From the NCBI GenBank assembly GCA_017444045.1, contig JAFSXO010000280.1:1-7006 (forward strand): a stretch of 7,006 nucleotides of DNA. The letters are read 5' to 3'. This stretch comes from a bacterium (lineage in GTDB: Bacteria > Vulcanimicrobiota > Xenobia > Xenobiales > Xenobiaceae). The stretch's first letter is position 1. Every line of letters starts with the position of its first letter. The translations under genes and the position numbers were made by a program. Shown here in pieces: positions 5,554-7,006 of this stretch. The notes beneath the pieces are model-generated. The model was not told the origin of the DNA and did no database searches. It saw only the letters and a program-made list of their open reading frames with translations.

Positions 5554-5601
5554 TTCCGCGCTGGCACTGCTTCGCTGCGCTCAGATGTGCCTTTCGCGGA
5601 A
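5554..5601. repeat. Two-part inverted repeat in the spacer between mcrC and the L,D-transpeptidase gene
   Basis: TTCCGCG (5554-5560) pairs with CGCGGAA (5595-5601), and inside it GGCAC (5563-5567) pairs with GTGCC (5587-5591), giving a 12-bp stem with a small internal loop and a 19-nt apical loop. It may be a structured RNA element, a dispersed palindromic repeat or a terminator without a U-tract. The remaining spacer, 5393-5656, shows no gene I trust. Confidence 0.5.
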
Positions 5602-5633
5602 CTAGTTACGCGCTACGATTAGCTCACCATTTC

Positions 5634-5658
5634 CAATAATAAAAGTTAAAACTTAACT
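5634..5658 (-). terminator. Weak AT-rich hairpin terminator candidate of mcrC
   Basis: AGTTAA (5644-5649) and TTAACT (5653-5658) form a 6-bp stem with a 3-nt loop, overlapping the mcrC stop codon. On the minus strand it is followed by TTTATTATT. The stem is AT-only apart from one pair, so it is likely weak. Confidence 0.5.
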
Positions 5659-7006
5659 AATTGGCACTAGGTTGTATTTTGGGTTGTCCTTCTATGAGTT
5701 TTCTAATGCGATCTATAAATTCTTTTTCAGCTTTATCCAAACTGTCCCTAAACGAATTGTAATCGCGCTCGCCAGTGATCGATGGAATCACTAGACCGCG
5801 TTTTATTACCAGAATATCGTTTCCTTCGGTAACATTTCCGTCAAACGTGTTGCCTTTATTCATACGCAAAGTAGTTTCTTCTATATCGTCGGAGCTTTTA
5901 GGATATAAAAACAGCCCTAATTTAGCACTGAATCTAAACATATAAGCTAAGATTTGCAGGTAATCTCCGCTATGAATATTATACTCAGGCTTATACTTGG
6001 CATCGGCAATAACAGGAACAGCGCATTTCGGTTTTCCAATAAAGTCGGGATAGATTCGTCCTTGCTGTCTATTATTTTTGTCAATTATTTCCTTACTAAA
6101 TAATTGCTGTGCTCCGCTATCTCCTTTTCTGGCCTTATTCCTCGGGTGATGGAAAAGGTCACCGATGAGCTTATTGACATACTCTTCCCACAGCCAGGCT
6201 CCGTCAAACAATATGCCGTAAATCTTCTGTTTGCCTTGACCAAGCTGGTGCTTTTCGTTTAATAGTATCCAAAGGCAGAGCTGCTGCAGGGTGCGATACT
6301 CGTGATAATAGGCGTGTCTGATGGGGCGTTTTTTGTTTTCCTCTATTATTTTGTTCCTGTCCTTTATGGCATATCCCGGCGTGGCCCCGATTACCAGCTG
6401 AATCTCGTCTTTGACATTGCTGAGAATATTGCCGTAACCTTTGCTCTTAATGTAGTCAATGGTGAGGCGAATGAGCCTAAGCAGGTAATTGTCGCTGGAG
6501 TGCTCGCGCTGATTGTAGGCGATTTTTCCCACAAAGGGGGTATTCATTTTGATATGCCTGGCGACGTCAATCGTGCCCTTTACGTTGGCATCGTTATACT
6601 GACGGCGGATATAGGTTTTAAAAACGCCCTTGCGCATAGCTGTTTTTAGGTAGTAGGGGAACAAAAACAGCAGCCAATTGAATAGTCTGTTATCGCGATT
6701 CGAATCCGTCTTGAAATCGATGATGCTGGGCAGTTCTAACACCTGTTCCAGCAGGTATTGCAGGAAATAATCGTTTTCTACGCCGTTTTCATCGTCTGTG
6801 TTTGTGGAGCTAAAGCGCGAGCGTATCACTAATCGCTCATGTACTATTTGCTTTTGATCATCGGGGGCATTAGGGTCATCGGTTTTATCGGGGCCATCAT
6901 AGCCTAAATAGCCCATGACATTGGAGGTGCGATACCCTTTATCTTCTTTATATAGGATAACTTGGCTTTCTTCTAGACCATCATCGCTGTCTTTTTCTTT
7001 GAAGGC
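5657..7006 (-). CDS. mcrC: McrC, nuclease subunit of a McrBC-type methylation-dependent restriction system; 5' end outside window
   Basis: The frame is open to the right edge (449 residues plus stop). The ATG at 6916 is probably internal, since the preceding codons continue the family pattern (KGYRTSNVMGYLGY). McrC partners the AAA+ GTPase McrB to cut DNA with modified cytosines. Numbering from 6916, FKTYIRRQYNDANVKGTIDVARHIKMN (about 99-125) and REHSSDNYLLRLI (137-149) match the McrC core, and WLWEEYV (241-247) opens the nuclease domain. The PD-(D/E)XK site is PDF with D291 and VIADAKYK with D305 and K307, followed by QILAYMF. These correspond to D244, D257 and K259 of E. coli McrC, so it looks active. 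mcrB should lie beyond 7006. The gene is visibly more AT-rich than its neighbours (21 of 60 bases G+C at 5941-6000, against 40 of 60 at 4801-4860), consistent with a transferred defence gene. Confidence 0.5.
   Translation of the reverse strand, partial: AFKEKDSDDGLEESQVILYKEDKGYRTSNVMGYLGYDGPDKTDDPNAPDDQKQIVHERLVIRSRFSSTNTDDENGVENDYFLQYLLEQVLELPSIIDFKTDSNRDNRLFNWLLFLFPYYLKTAMRKGVFKTYIRRQYNDANVKGTIDVARHIKMNTPFVGKIAYNQREHSSDNYLLRLIRLTIDYIKSKGYGNILSNVKDEIQLVIGATPGYAIKDRNKIIEENKKRPIRHAYYHEYRTLQQLCLWILLNEKHQLGQGKQKIYGILFDGAWLWEEYVNKLIGDLFHHPRNKARKGDSGAQQLFSKEIIDKNNRQQGRIYPDFIGKPKCAVPVIADAKYKPEYNIHSGDYLQILAYMFRFSAKLGLFLYPKSSDDIEETTLRMNKGNTFDGNVTEGNDILVIKRGLVIPSITGERDYNSFRDSLDKAEKEFIDRIRKLIEGQPKIQPSAN

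Noticed and set aside
5412..5639. Plus-strand 75-residue frame in the mcrC to L,D-transpeptidase spacer
   Set aside because: It starts at TTG without a ribosome site, is on the opposite strand to all genes, has odd composition and covers inverted repeats.

Overview
The window comes from a bacterium, most likely a Gram-negative one, possibly a gut-type anaerobe. The reasons are Shine-Dalgarno-led genes, several signal-peptide proteins that work on the cell envelope, a DUF3857/transglutaminase-type periplasmic protein, and a flavodoxin-like iron-sulfur flavoprotein of a kind frequent in anaerobes. No rRNA, tRNA or other marker is present, so the taxon is inferred only loosely.

All six supported genes lie on the minus strand, so in transcription order they run from right to left. 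At the right edge (5657-7006) is the C-terminal 449 residues of McrC, the nuclease subunit of a McrBC-type restriction system. Its 5' end, and presumably mcrB, lie beyond the window. Next is a 264-bp spacer with inverted repeats. It is followed by an exported YkuD-type L,D-transpeptidase (4496-5392), a flavodoxin-fold iron-sulfur flavoprotein (3659-4276), an exported VanX/DdpX-like D-Ala-D-Ala dipeptidase (2656-3471) ending in a strong intrinsic terminator, a 75-residue single-pass membrane protein (2289-2516), and a large exported DUF3857/transglutaminase-like protein (1-2005). The last runs off the left edge without its stop codon.

Three of the genes act on, or are exported to, the cell envelope. 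The L,D-transpeptidase and the D-Ala-D-Ala dipeptidase both handle peptidoglycan stem peptides. Spacers of 140-280 bp, most with their own repeats or hairpins, suggest separate transcription units rather than one tight operon.

The observations most worth a second look are: (a) the transglutaminase-like domain appears to have lost its catalytic Cys (Thr at that place) and Asp (Asn), while keeping the His; (b) a 22-bp direct repeat array with internal CTGT/ACAG symmetry lies just upstream of the flavoprotein gene, and a degenerate 15-bp array lies just behind it; (c) a CxCxxCH motif sits in the linker of the exported L,D-transpeptidase; (d) a perfect 16-bp palindrome lies in front of the small membrane protein gene. 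I do not see a clearly new multi-gene system. These are leads, not proofs.
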